DNA from: Pirellulaceae bacterium
Lineage (GTDB): Bacteria; Planctomycetota; Planctomycetia; Pirellulales; Pirellulaceae
Direction of reading: 5' to 3'
Length of the DNA: 16,191 nucleotides
NCBI GenBank assembly: GCA_013002105.1
Contig: JABDKS010000126.1
Span: 1 to 16,191 of the forward strand
Shown here one piece after another: positions 1-8,700 of this stretch. Each line of letters starts with the position of its first letter. The first letter of the stretch is position 1. The notes under the pieces are model-generated. The model searched no databases and was not told the DNA's origin. It saw nothing but the letters and a program-made list of their open reading frames with translations. Made by a program: the position numbers and the translations under genes.

Positions 1-980
1 CCGTTTGCGTCAAACGCTGTTACGCGAATTTGCAATCGGCCAAAGTCATCTCCGGTCGAAAGTTGTTCGACCTGCACACCTTTGTCACCATTGTTGGTCA
101 CGCGCGATCCAATTAGCCGCATGATCAAGTCTCCTGCGTTCTGACCAGGCAAATTGACGTCGGGATCATCGTACAATGCGCTGCCCTCGCTGATCTGGAT
201 TCCCGCGTCATCGTTGCTGTCGGCTTCCACAAACAACAGGTTCGCGACAATGTCCCCGAAGCCAAATTCTTCGAATCGAATGCCGTCGCCCGCTCGACTG
301 TCGTTAGCCTCGACGAAAATTAGTTTCGTGACAATGTCTCCGCTGGCATCTTCGTTGACATTGGCTAGTGCGTCATTGAATGCCTCGATTTCGTCCGGAT
401 CGGTAAGGTCAAAATCGTTGGGATCGGGTGGTTCCGCATCTGCGTCTTCGAAGAACTTGATGTTCTCATCAAGATTGCCGTTGGCCTGAACTCGAAAGAG
501 ATTCGCAACCAAGTCGCCGCGTCCTTGCTCATCAAAATCGATGCCTTCGTCTTCGTTGCCGTTGGCCTGGACGTTCACCAAGTTGACGCGGATACCTCCA
601 TCTCCCGACTCGTCGATATCCAAACCATCTTCCAAGTCGTCGGTTAGCTGTGGTTGGGTGCCGTTGTTGTTGAACGTGGAATGCCTTGCCCGCAAGATCA
701 CATCGCCCTCACCCCGCTCATCCAATTCGACACCGTCGGCGGCATTGTCCTGGACGGTCGCAGATCGAATGTTGACGACAATGTCTCCTTGCCCGCCTTC
801 ATCAACACGGACGCCATCGAAATCGGGGGATCCCGACTTGGATCCATTGCCGATCACATCGGTTCGGGTCATCGACAACCGAATACTAGCGGGCGACGCG
901 TTCGTGTGGTCGTCGATGTGCAAACCGTACAGGTCATTATCGACCAGGGAGACACGGTTGAGTTGCACATTGACGGTTCC
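1..980 (-). repeat. Tandem 27-residue beta-helix rungs within the minus-strand protein
   Basis: Translation of the minus strand shows nine full rungs and one partial rung in series. The core unit is 27 residues: a GD[ILV]-start strand, a hydrophobic strand ending in V-Q/E-A-N/D, an Asn/Asp turn (NGN, NDS, DSN), then an [DG]GI/V strand closed by an acidic turn such as DEQGR, DERGE or DEGGQ. Several units are stretched by insertions, including Asp/Glu/Pro-rich loops around bases 350-450. The regular spacing and the Gly-Asp and Asn turns fit a right-handed parallel beta-helix. The many exposed Asp and Glu side chains could bind calcium, which is inference. Confidence 0.8.
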
Positions 981-1460
981 AGACGCACCGACCGGAACCG
1001 GGACCGAGATGCCGCTGGAACGACTGCCTTGAAACGTTACATCGCGAATTGACAAATCCGCCCCGCCGGAGGATAGGAACAAATCAAAATCTGTCTCCTC
1101 GGTTGCTTCGGCGTCAGCCTCGGTCGACGGCTGCACCGTTGTCCCGCGCCCGCGGATATCGATTGATTGAGCTCCGGAGAATTCGATCGGCGAGTTTGTT
1201 TCGATGACCCCCAGGTTGCGGACAAAGCGAATCGTGTCAACGGCCGAATCCTCGTTGGCTTGTTCAATGGCCGCACGAAACGTTCCCGGTCCTAGGTCCG
1301 CATTATCGGTGACCAGGACTGCGGCCAGCAGGGCGCGTTGCTCCAATGGTTCCATTTTTGGACGACGTCGACAAATCATTGATCGCGTGTTCATAGTCCT
1401 GTACCGACGTTTCATCCGCCGCTGGCGTTTGGAGTGCGTCTTTGTTGATCCGCTTTGCAT
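1..1460 (-). CDS. Partial secreted right-handed beta-helix protein with LEPR-XLL-like N-terminus
   Basis: This gene is transcribed leftward and its 3' end lies outside the window. The frame is open from 1496 down to base 1, with a TGA just upstream of 1496. I chose the ATG at 1460 because AAAGAG lies six bases before it; in-frame ATGs at 1496, 1475, 1415, 1394 and 1379 are alternatives. About 486 residues are visible. A very basic N-terminus leads to MEPLEQRALLAA (residues 36-47), which resembles the LEPR-XLL signature of large exported planctomycete proteins. VTDNADLGPGTFRAAIEQAN (about 50-69) follows; this kind of block opens many beta-helix adhesin-like proteins. From about residue 161 the chain is a run of 27-residue acidic repeats with consensus GD[IL]V.N, then VQANGN or VEAND, then DGI.F[DE]E.G. 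Only one cysteine is seen, near the N-terminus. I infer a secreted or surface structural, adhesive or carbohydrate-binding protein; no catalytic residues are evident. Family assignment is by motif recognition, not a search. Confidence 0.85.
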   Translation of the reverse strand, partial: MQSGSTKTHSKRQRRMKRRYRTMNTRSMICRRRPKMEPLEQRALLAAVLVTDNADLGPGTFRAAIEQANEDSAVDTIRFVRNLGVIETNSPIEFSGAQSIDIRGRGTTVQPSTEADAEATEETDFDLFLSSGGADLSIRDVTFQGSRSSGISVPVPVGASGTVNVQLNRVSLVDNDLYGLHIDDHTNASPASIRLSMTRTDVIGNGSKSGSPDFDGVRVDEGGQGDIVVNIRSATVQDNAADGVELDERGEGDVILRARHSTFNNNGTQPQLTDDLEDGLDIDESGDGGIRVNLVNVQANGNEDEGIDFDEQGRGDLVANLFRVQANGNLDENIKFFEDADAEPPDPNDFDLTDPDEIEAFNDALANVNEDASGDIVTKLIFVEANDSRAGDGIRFEEFGFGDIVANLLFVEADSNDDAGIQISEGSALYDDPDVNLPGQNAGDLIMRLIGSRVTNNGDKGVQVEQLSTGDDFGRLQIRVTAFDAN

Positions 1461-2042
1461 GTGTATCTCTTTCATCAATTTTTGACGAACAAGCATCTGT
1501 CACACAAGGTGACGGATGGATCTGAAGGCGGGAGCATGACGATCGTCCGTAAAGATTTCGCGTTGTGTGTATGAGTGTTCCAGGAAGCCAGGTAATGCGG
1601 TTGTGTCCGAGTTCGTGAATATACCGCAGTGGACGATCATGGCGTCAAGGTAATGGATGTCGATGCTTTTCGCAGATCCCTACATCCCTATTGCAGATGT
1701 CCTTCTTTGCCTTCGCGAAAGAGAATCAATGTACTTATCTGGTAATCGCCGCCGAGGTGGTTGCAGTGATGCACGTCGTCGACGCGTTTTCGACGAGGTC
1801 GTCCTGACCGTGGCCGGTCGAAGTTGTCGGAGACCAGCCGGTACGTCAGGCCCATTCGTGACATCTGTGATCACATCGCCGCCACAGTCGATGTCAGCTT
1901 GATCGCTACGGATGTGGCTCCGCAAAACGTCAGCAGGAGCCAGGGCAAATCGGCCCCACTGTGATGCATTTTGGGACGATCGAGCCAGTTGCTGCTGAGG
2001 AAATAATGGCTTTCGGTCCGGCGGTCGGGTGGGATGCGGTTA

Positions 2043-2069
2043 TAGCGGATATGCGGTTTCTATCCGCTA
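2043..2069. promoter_or_regulatory. Perfect 9-bp inverted repeat in the divergent promoter region
   Basis: TAGCGGATA (2043-2051) and TATCCGCTA (2061-2069) are exact reverse complements around a nine-base spacer. The element has no T-run behind it on either strand and no gene points into it, so a terminator role is unlikely. An 8-bp direct repeat, ATGCGGTT, occurs at 2034-2041 and 2051-2058, partly inside the spacer. The position between two divergent genes suits an operator for a dimeric regulator, or a 5'-UTR hairpin. This is inference; no known regulator site is matched. Confidence 0.4.
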
Positions 2070-2369
2070 AAGTGGCAAACTGGGGGTAAAAGCGGCCTGA
2101 GCATCGGCAATTGCTTTTTCCGACTGCGGTGTTTGCGTAGACTGTAATCTCCAGCCCATTGGACTCATTTTTGCCGAATTTGGCTCACCGCTCTTACTCT
2201 TTTCAACGTGATTACGGCTTACTTTCGAGTCGAGACGATGGTTCGCTAGCGTGCCGTGACGTCCCGTCCACGTTTTGGATACAAGCCCGTATACAAATTG
2301 CCTCCACGCATGGATTCCTCTTTGCACCCCAGCACTTCAACGGCGGATGGTCAATCGTCATCGACCACC

Positions 2370-2373
2370 GGAG
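2370..2373 (+). promoter_or_regulatory. Shine-Dalgarno GGAG favouring the start at 2379
   Basis: GGAG lies five bases before the ATG at 2379. The other candidate starts, GTG at 2256 and ATG at 2310, have no purine-rich site at a useful distance. The 2379 start also places a compact signal peptide at the very N-terminus. Confidence 0.5.
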
Positions 2374-2378
2374 CTTGG

Positions 2379-5300
2379 ATGGGCGCGCGCGAGTTGATCT
2401 ACGCGATTGGGCTGTTGATTTGGGTCGGCCTCGCCGCGATCGACTCTGGCGCACAGCAATCCGGTGAGCTTCCGCCGACCGCGGCGATTCGTGGGGCGGC
2501 GGGCGGTCAGCAAGATTCCGCCGGCGGTCTTTCTGTTCGAGCATTCATGCTGTTGGATAGCAGCGATAATTTGGTCATGATTCCAGGGATGACCTACGAA
2601 CGGTGGTTACAGCTCGACAGTGGTGCTGACCCGAATAGCCAGGTGTTTGTGTTTGAGCCGCTGGAGATCGACGGTCACGTTTCCGATGGGCGTGCTGAGT
2701 TGGACATTAAGTTGGACGTGACGATCGAGCCGACTGACGGACAACTGGTTTCGATCCCGCTGCGGATGTCGAACTTCTTTCTGTTGCGTGCCCCCGAATT
2801 CACCAGCGATCCTCCCGCCAGCGACCTGGAAACGCAATTGATCGACGCTGGCAGCGACGGGATGGTACTGAAAGTTCGTGCCGAGCGTCGTCGAAATCTG
2901 ACGGTCCGCATGAGTGTCGCGGCACAAGTCAAAGACAACGCGACCGCGGCGCTGGATTTTCAGTTGCCCAATCTCCCAACCAATGTGCATCTGGAAACAG
3001 ACGCAGCCGATTTGATTGGCGAGATCATCGGCAGTGGACCCGAAGTGCTGCGCACGAGAAAATCCAAGGATGGGCGAACCATCTTCGATGTCGTTAGCGG
3101 TGGCGGTTCCTTTACACTCCAGTGGCGATCCGCCCAACGCGGCGTCGAGTCAACTCCGCTGTTGGAAGCCGATAGTGTGGTGGACGTAAACTGGGGAGCA
3201 CCACAGGACCAACCCATCGCTTCGATCCAGTTAACTGTCCGAAATTTGCGAGAGCTCCGTGGAGCGATCGATTCATTTGTTCTGGAATTGCCCCAAGGGA
3301 GTGTGCTGTTGGACACGCCGATCTTGGAGTCAAGCGGTCGTGCGGTGACGGTCGTTCCAGTGGACGGGCAACCCAATCAGATCGTCGTGAGCGTTCCCGA
3401 TCAGGAGCGATTCCAGCGTTTGGACATGCGTTTTGAATTGCAGCTTGCCAACGATGACGCCTCAGCGGGAGCGCCATTGGGTCTCACTGTCCCTCGCGTG
3501 ATCGGTGCGTTGCGACAGCAGGGTGAGATCGAGATACGAACGGGTGCGGATTACCGCTTGCGATGGCGCGAAGGACCATGGGTGCGCAGCTATCTCGCTA
3601 AACCACGTGAAGGCAGCAATTCTGGCCGGTTGTATCAGTTTCGATTTGACCGCGGCGAGTTTGTGCTACCGATTTGGTTGGCGACTGACAAGCGTCAACT
3701 ACGATTGACCAGTGAATCACTGATCAAGCTTCGCGGCTCGTCGGCCAGTTTGGAGATGGAAATCTCGTTTAACGGACAAGCCACCGAGAGTCGTACGTTG
3801 CAAATGGATTTAGCAAATTGGCAATTGCGATCGGTCATTGATGCGGAAACCGACGAAACGCTGTCTTGGTTCGAGGCTGGCCAAACACTATCGATCGAAC
3901 TGAACGAGCGCCCAGGCGACCTGCCTCCAATCAAGATCTTTGCCGATCATCTCCTTGATGATCAAAGTGGTGAAATCATGTTTGATCTGCCGCGAGTCGT
4001 GAAGGTCGACGAGAGTTTATCGGTCGGTAACATGACCGTGTCGCTACAAAGTGTCGGTCGATCAACATTGGTGGTTGATCTTGCACAGTCCAAAGGGTTG
4101 GAGCGAAGTCCTCTGCCAGCCGCCGCGGTGCGACCCAAGACTGCCACCAGCCGATTTCGATTGACGACGCCCGATACATTGGCCCGCGTCGTCGGATCCA
4201 TGGTCGATCAGCCCCCACAGATCATTATTGCCAGCAACGCACAGATTCGCTTGGTCGGTGATCAGTTGATGACCATGGTGGATTGGACCATTGACCCTCA
4301 AGTGGATCTCGTTGGCAGTCTGCCGGTTCGCGTGCGGGGAATGTCAATGTCTGCCACGGAGACGGGCACGATTGACAGCCAAACTGGTTCGAATCGCGAT
4401 CCGTCAGAATTCGAGACTGCGAACCGTTCCGTTGCACGATCGACCGAGAGTTCCTGGTCCGTGACTGTCAACGACAATGGGAGTGATGTTGCGGCACAGT
4501 TGGTTCCGTTGGGTGGGGATCGATTTGAATTAAAATCGGATTTGCTGGGCCAAGATGAATCGATCATTCGATGGCGTCACCAAACCACTGTTCCCGCGAG
4601 CGTCTTGACCGACGAAATTCATCTGGTCGAGCTCCCGATTCCCGCATTGGCCGATGTTACCGTTCGCGGCGACGTCATCGTGACCGTGCAAGGCGACTCG
4701 TCCAACGATTTGTATGCGGCGGATTCGCAGTCTCGTTCCGAGGCGATTTTCCAGACATTACCGGATCAGGTACGCGTGCGACTGGCAAAGCGAACAACCA
4801 GCCAGGACGATTTGGCGATCCGCAAAGCGGTACTCCGCTCTGCGGTTGGCACTGCGACGCGACACGAACAGTTGCTCGCACAGATTCAAGGCGGCGAATC
4901 GCTCGATTTGGGATTGCCGGTTGGGCTGAGTGATGTTGACTACGAAGCGTTCGTCGACGGGGAGCGGGTAATGGTCAGTCGCGACAAAAATGCATTGCGG
5001 ATGTCGCTGCCCGGTGACAATGAGACGCATCTGATCGACTTGAGGATTTGGGTCGAAGAACCGACACATGGCTTGTTGGCCAACATCCGTCCGACGTTAC
5101 AAATCCCCGTTCGCGCAGGACGTGTTTATTGGCAAATCGTGTTGCCGCGCGATGGACATGTCGTTTGGGCAGCACCGTCGATCGGACGTGCCATGAATTG
5201 GCAGTTCGATCCGTGGCGACTAGCGCGGCAACCCATTCACAATGATAGTGCGTTGATTCAATGGGTCGGTGCCAAGAGTGCGTCGACGATGCCACCGGGA

Positions 5301-5735
5301 AATCGTTACCTGTACATCGGGTCGGATGTTCGATCGTTCAATGTACGCACCATGGCAATGCCGTCACTGTGGTTGATTATTGGAGGATTCGTATTAGGCG
5401 TTGCGTGGCTGTTGACCTACGTTCCCGCTTCGCGAACGCCGCTGACGGCGGTAGCCGGAGCAGTATTGTTCGCCGGATTGTTATCGATCGCACCCGATGC
5501 TGCGGTTTTGGCTGGGCAGTTGGCCATGGTCGCGTTGGTGCTGGTTATTGTCATGTTCGGTGTTCGTTCGCTTGTCGATTCGCCGACAACCAAGCAGGCC
5601 TCCAAACGCGCCGTGCAATCACGACACGAGCCGTCAACACATTCGCTGGCAACCAAGAAGAAGGCCCCCGTCGAGCCTCGCTCAGGAACGGAAACGGCCA
5701 AGCTGCCTACGCCGCAAAGCGAGGTTGCACCGTGA
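2379..5735 (+). CDS. Membrane-anchored giant ectodomain protein, function unknown
   Basis: I do not recognise a named family. From the ATG at 2379 the product is 1,118 residues; the frame also allows GTG 2256 (1,159 residues) or ATG 2310. Residues 1-25 form a signal peptide: a short charged start, a hydrophobic core LIYAIGLLIWVGLAA and a likely SGA/QQ cleavage site. Residues 26-990 are a beta-rich ectodomain of alternating hydrophobic stretches with no cysteine at all. Three transmembrane helices follow, near residues 995-1015, 1022-1038 and 1043-1062. The tail of about 55 residues is rich in Lys, Arg, Ser and Pro and should be cytoplasmic. The stop codon overlaps the GTG start of the next gene, so the two are probably made together. 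The plan signal-ectodomain-three helices-tail recurs twice in the next gene. No catalytic motif is seen; a structural, sensory or envelope role is possible but unproven. Confidence 0.85.
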   Translation: MGARELIYAIGLLIWVGLAAIDSGAQQSGELPPTAAIRGAAGGQQDSAGGLSVRAFMLLDSSDNLVMIPGMTYERWLQLDSGADPNSQVFVFEPLEIDGHVSDGRAELDIKLDVTIEPTDGQLVSIPLRMSNFFLLRAPEFTSDPPASDLETQLIDAGSDGMVLKVRAERRRNLTVRMSVAAQVKDNATAALDFQLPNLPTNVHLETDAADLIGEIIGSGPEVLRTRKSKDGRTIFDVVSGGGSFTLQWRSAQRGVESTPLLEADSVVDVNWGAPQDQPIASIQLTVRNLRELRGAIDSFVLELPQGSVLLDTPILESSGRAVTVVPVDGQPNQIVVSVPDQERFQRLDMRFELQLANDDASAGAPLGLTVPRVIGALRQQGEIEIRTGADYRLRWREGPWVRSYLAKPREGSNSGRLYQFRFDRGEFVLPIWLATDKRQLRLTSESLIKLRGSSASLEMEISFNGQATESRTLQMDLANWQLRSVIDAETDETLSWFEAGQTLSIELNERPGDLPPIKIFADHLLDDQSGEIMFDLPRVVKVDESLSVGNMTVSLQSVGRSTLVVDLAQSKGLERSPLPAAAVRPKTATSRFRLTTPDTLARVVGSMVDQPPQIIIASNAQIRLVGDQLMTMVDWTIDPQVDLVGSLPVRVRGMSMSATETGTIDSQTGSNRDPSEFETANRSVARSTESSWSVTVNDNGSDVAAQLVPLGGDRFELKSDLLGQDESIIRWRHQTTVPASVLTDEIHLVELPIPALADVTVRGDVIVTVQGDSSNDLYAADSQSRSEAIFQTLPDQVRVRLAKRTTSQDDLAIRKAVLRSAVGTATRHEQLLAQIQGGESLDLGLPVGLSDVDYEAFVDGERVMVSRDKNALRMSLPGDNETHLIDLRIWVEEPTHGLLANIRPTLQIPVRAGRVYWQIVLPRDGHVVWAAPSIGRAMNWQFDPWRLARQPIHNDSALIQWVGAKSASTMPPGNRYLYIGSDVRSFNVRTMAMPSLWLIIGGFVLGVAWLLTYVPASRTPLTAVAGAVLFAGLLSIAPDAAVLAGQLAMVALVLVIVMFGVRSLVDSPTTKQASKRAVQSRHEPSTHSLATKKKAPVEPRSGTETAKLPTPQSEVAP
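5721..5724 (+). promoter_or_regulatory. Shine-Dalgarno GAGG for the coupled GTG start at 5732
   Basis: GAGG ends seven bases before the GTG at 5732 and lies inside the last codons of the upstream gene. Together with the GTGA stop/start overlap it is the best evidence for choosing 5732 over the frame's open extension back to 5261, which would run within the upstream coding sequence. Confidence 0.55.
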
Positions 5736-8700
5736 GTGGCTCCGCAATGGTGACAACAGGCCGATCGAGTTTGGCTGGCAAGCCAATCTGGACAACGCCA
5801 CTTTTCGTTAACCGTTGGGCGATAGCGCCGGTTGTTTTGGCAACGAATCGCGGCAATCGCCGTGCGGATATCGGGACGCGAAAAAACAGCGTTCTGACTC
5901 CCAAATGCCGCTGTCAAACCAGGCAATCAAAACAGAATCAACGCAGACCGTGCTGGATATCGTTTCGAATAGCGATGGTGCTATGTTCGTCAGTACTGGC
6001 TGTGTTGTGGTTCAACGACGATGTGGCTGCACAGCCTCCGTCGACCAATAGCGAGGTGGAGCAATCGGATAACCTGGATTCGATTCGTACAGAACCCGAC
6101 ACTCAGGCAGAAGTGCCCACAAGCCGAGTCGACGACGATGACACGATTGCGAGAGACGATTCGGACGATGACACCGACGCTGATCTGACGGTGGAAGCAG
6201 AAAAAGGCCAAACCGATGGCGGTTCGCCACTTAGTGACGGGAAGATCGAGGATGTCGAAATTCGGCTACCGCTTCCCAACCGTGCACCCGATGGTCGGTT
6301 GATGCGCGCCGTCGGCGTATTTCAGTCTCAGCTGGTCGAATTGGTCCCACGCAGTTTTCGTCCGATCGCAATCGATCGACTTGCCAAAGCAATCGAAAGT
6401 GCGGAATCCGAATCGAATACCGACGACAAGACGCGTTTGCGTTCGGGATTCTACGACGTGCGACTGGTTGATAACATTTTGATCAGTGACCGATCGACGA
6501 TTGACATCGAAACGAATCGCGAAGGTATCGTTCGCCGAGGATTAGGAAAGGTGAACCTTGCGATCTTGCCGGCGCGAGAGCGCAGCTTTTTTTCGGCCAC
6601 TCCGTTGGTTGAAAACATCTTGCCAAGGCTGGAATCATCATCCAGCGGCGAGTTGTATGCGGTGATCAATGGAAGCGAATCGCAGGATCGTGAAACCACG
6701 GTCAATTTTTCCTGGAGCTTTCAAGGTAAGTTGCAGGGAATGCAGCGCGAGTTCGATTTGGAGTTACCTCGGACGACCCAAACACAGATAATTCTGTCCA
6801 CGCCAATTGATATGGTGGCCGATTGCGTCGATGGCGTGATCCGAGATTGGCCTGGTCCGCCGCCAGGTGCCGATGTGGATACTCGTGACCATGATGTTCG
6901 CTGGTACACGATTGATGCAGGCGGACTTTCGACGTTGCGACTGAGAATTCGGCGTCGAACTGCCCCGTTGGATTTGGTGCCGATCATTGTCCGCGACCAA
7001 ACTCGCAGCTTCGAGATCGATTCTGCCGGCGTGACTTGGAAGCACGAGATGACCATCCAATCGCCAGGTGGTCGACGGTTACCGGAATTCGTGGTGCCCT
7101 TTGGAAAAGTGATCGCGGTCAAAATCAATAACGCAAACGTCTCCTATTCGACGTCAACGTTCTCGGACCTGTCGCAACGCATCGTCATTGGAACACCGAT
7201 CAGCGGTGACAACGCGGTGATCAACACCGTCCGTCTTGCGATCAGCGGAAGTTCGACTTGGGACGGGGAAACCGGTTGGTGCGACTTACCCACGACTCGT
7301 TGGACCGGGAGCAACGTTTTGATTGCTAATCCGATGAGCGATGCTCAGGTCGTCATTCGTGACCCGTTAACGGTCGTGGCATGGGAGTTACCCCCGAAAT
7401 GGAATCAACAACCGCAGAGAAAACTGTTGTCGCAGGCGGGAAGTGACGCTGCGATCGAATTGCGTGCTCAGGGTCCGCCGTCGGTTGCAACGACCGACCT
7501 GAACGGTGCGACTACGGGCGACGAGACTGATCCGCTGGTTATCGGAGCGACACGACCCTTGGACGCCGTCGATGACGAACAAGACACTGCCGTCGATCGC
7601 GCGAATCGATTTTGGTCACGCATCCGATTGGCAACGCGGCCGACCGTGCCCTCGGTAGATCATTGGTTGCAGCTGAAAGTGAGTGCCAATGCATCGGAGC
7701 TTGACCGTGTCATCGAGGCATCGTCACGGATGCAGTTCGCGATCGATCAGAATCGAACGACGCCGATCCGCATTGAAGTCCAGCCGGGCTGGTCGCTACA
7801 AAGCGTCAGCATCGCGAATTCAGGACGCGTGATTGAATCACCGGCCGTCAATCAAAGGACACAGGTGTTTTTGCTGTGGCCCGAGCCTGAAGACGTCGCC
7901 GATTCGACGCTTGTTATTACAGCAACCGGTTCACGGCGGGTACCGGTTGCGAGTGACATCGCGGAATTGCCGGAGATGTGGTTTTTGCGTGTTCGAAATG
8001 TGGTCGGCACTTTGTTGACCGCGATCGTTCCGCCAGCTGATTTGAATTGGTCCGGCGATTCGGCGCTTCGTGGCAAACGATTGGGACGTGAAATTCTGAC
8101 CGACCCACAGCGGCAGTTTTTCGATGCGTATACCGACGAAACACTTTTGTTTCGGCCTGATCGACAGTCGACGCCGACGCTTTGGTTAAAGCGGCCTGGG
8201 ATTTCGATTGATGTTGCAACGTCGCTGCAATTCGAACGCTATGGCGACGAGATTACTGAGTCATTGGTGATCTCGGCGGAGTCCAATAGTCAGCTGATCA
8301 AGCAAATCTCCGTGATGTCCGGACCCATGCAAGACCGTCCTGAATACCGGTGGAGTCTGCGATCGTCCGACGGAGCGCTGCCGATTAATTTGCCGTCGAC
8401 CGATGTGCAGTTAACCCCTGACGGTCTTTACACGATTGATTTGGGCGAAGCGAGCCTGCGAAAACAGCGATTGATCGGACGTCGCCGCTACAAGATTTCT
8501 GATCAACTGACGATCCAGTTACCGGGCGTATCCAGTGCTGCATCGCAAGACGCGGAAGTCGTTTTGGGGGAGGGTTTGGCGGTGACGGTTCGCGATCAGT
8601 CGGTGCAACGGATCCCTGTGGAAACGCTTTCCGCCCAGCCATCTCGTGCGGCAGATACCAGGTTCCTCGGTCAAACTCGATTACGATACGATGCGGTGAA

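Larger units (their letters stand above)
1461..2378. other. Divergent intergenic region of about 0.9 kb
   Basis: This stretch separates the leftward beta-helix gene from the rightward coupled pair, so both promoters should lie here. I find no convincing protein gene: the open frames near 1657-1925 overlap on both strands and read as Arg/Ser-rich noise. I see no tRNA fold. No pair of boxes with good sigma-70 spacing stands out. Structured elements are a perfect 9-bp inverted repeat at 2043-2069, described separately, and weaker hairpins: a 7-bp stem at 1776-1796 and a 7-bp stem at 1915-1942. The right end may be coding if the downstream gene starts at the GTG at 2256 or the ATG at 2310. Confidence 0.6.

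Noticed and set aside
154..1052. Plus-strand open frames of 111, 163 and 132 codons
   Set aside because: They lie opposite the continuous minus-strand beta-helix frame and read as Ser/Arg-rich sequence without domain signals, as expected of shadow frames.
1303..1503. A 66-codon minus-strand frame at the start of the beta-helix gene, suggesting a frameshift
   Set aside because: The adjacent frame is open from 1496 through the LEPR-XLL-like motif into the repeats, so no frameshift is needed.
1866..1875. Palindrome TGTGATCACA resembling CRP half-sites
   Set aside because: The half-sites abut with no six-base spacer, and a 10-bp palindrome is expected about once by chance in a gap of this size.
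1657..1925. Two overlapping 81-codon frames on opposite strands in the intergenic region
   Set aside because: Both are Arg-rich, have no ribosome site or recognisable motif, and mirror each other.
5261..5731. Upstream extension of the giant gene's frame into the previous gene
   Set aside because: It would overlap by 470 bases the frame encoding clear transmembrane helices, and its own translation is Cys/Arg-rich and unlike the rest. GTG 5732 has a ribosome site and a coupling overlap.
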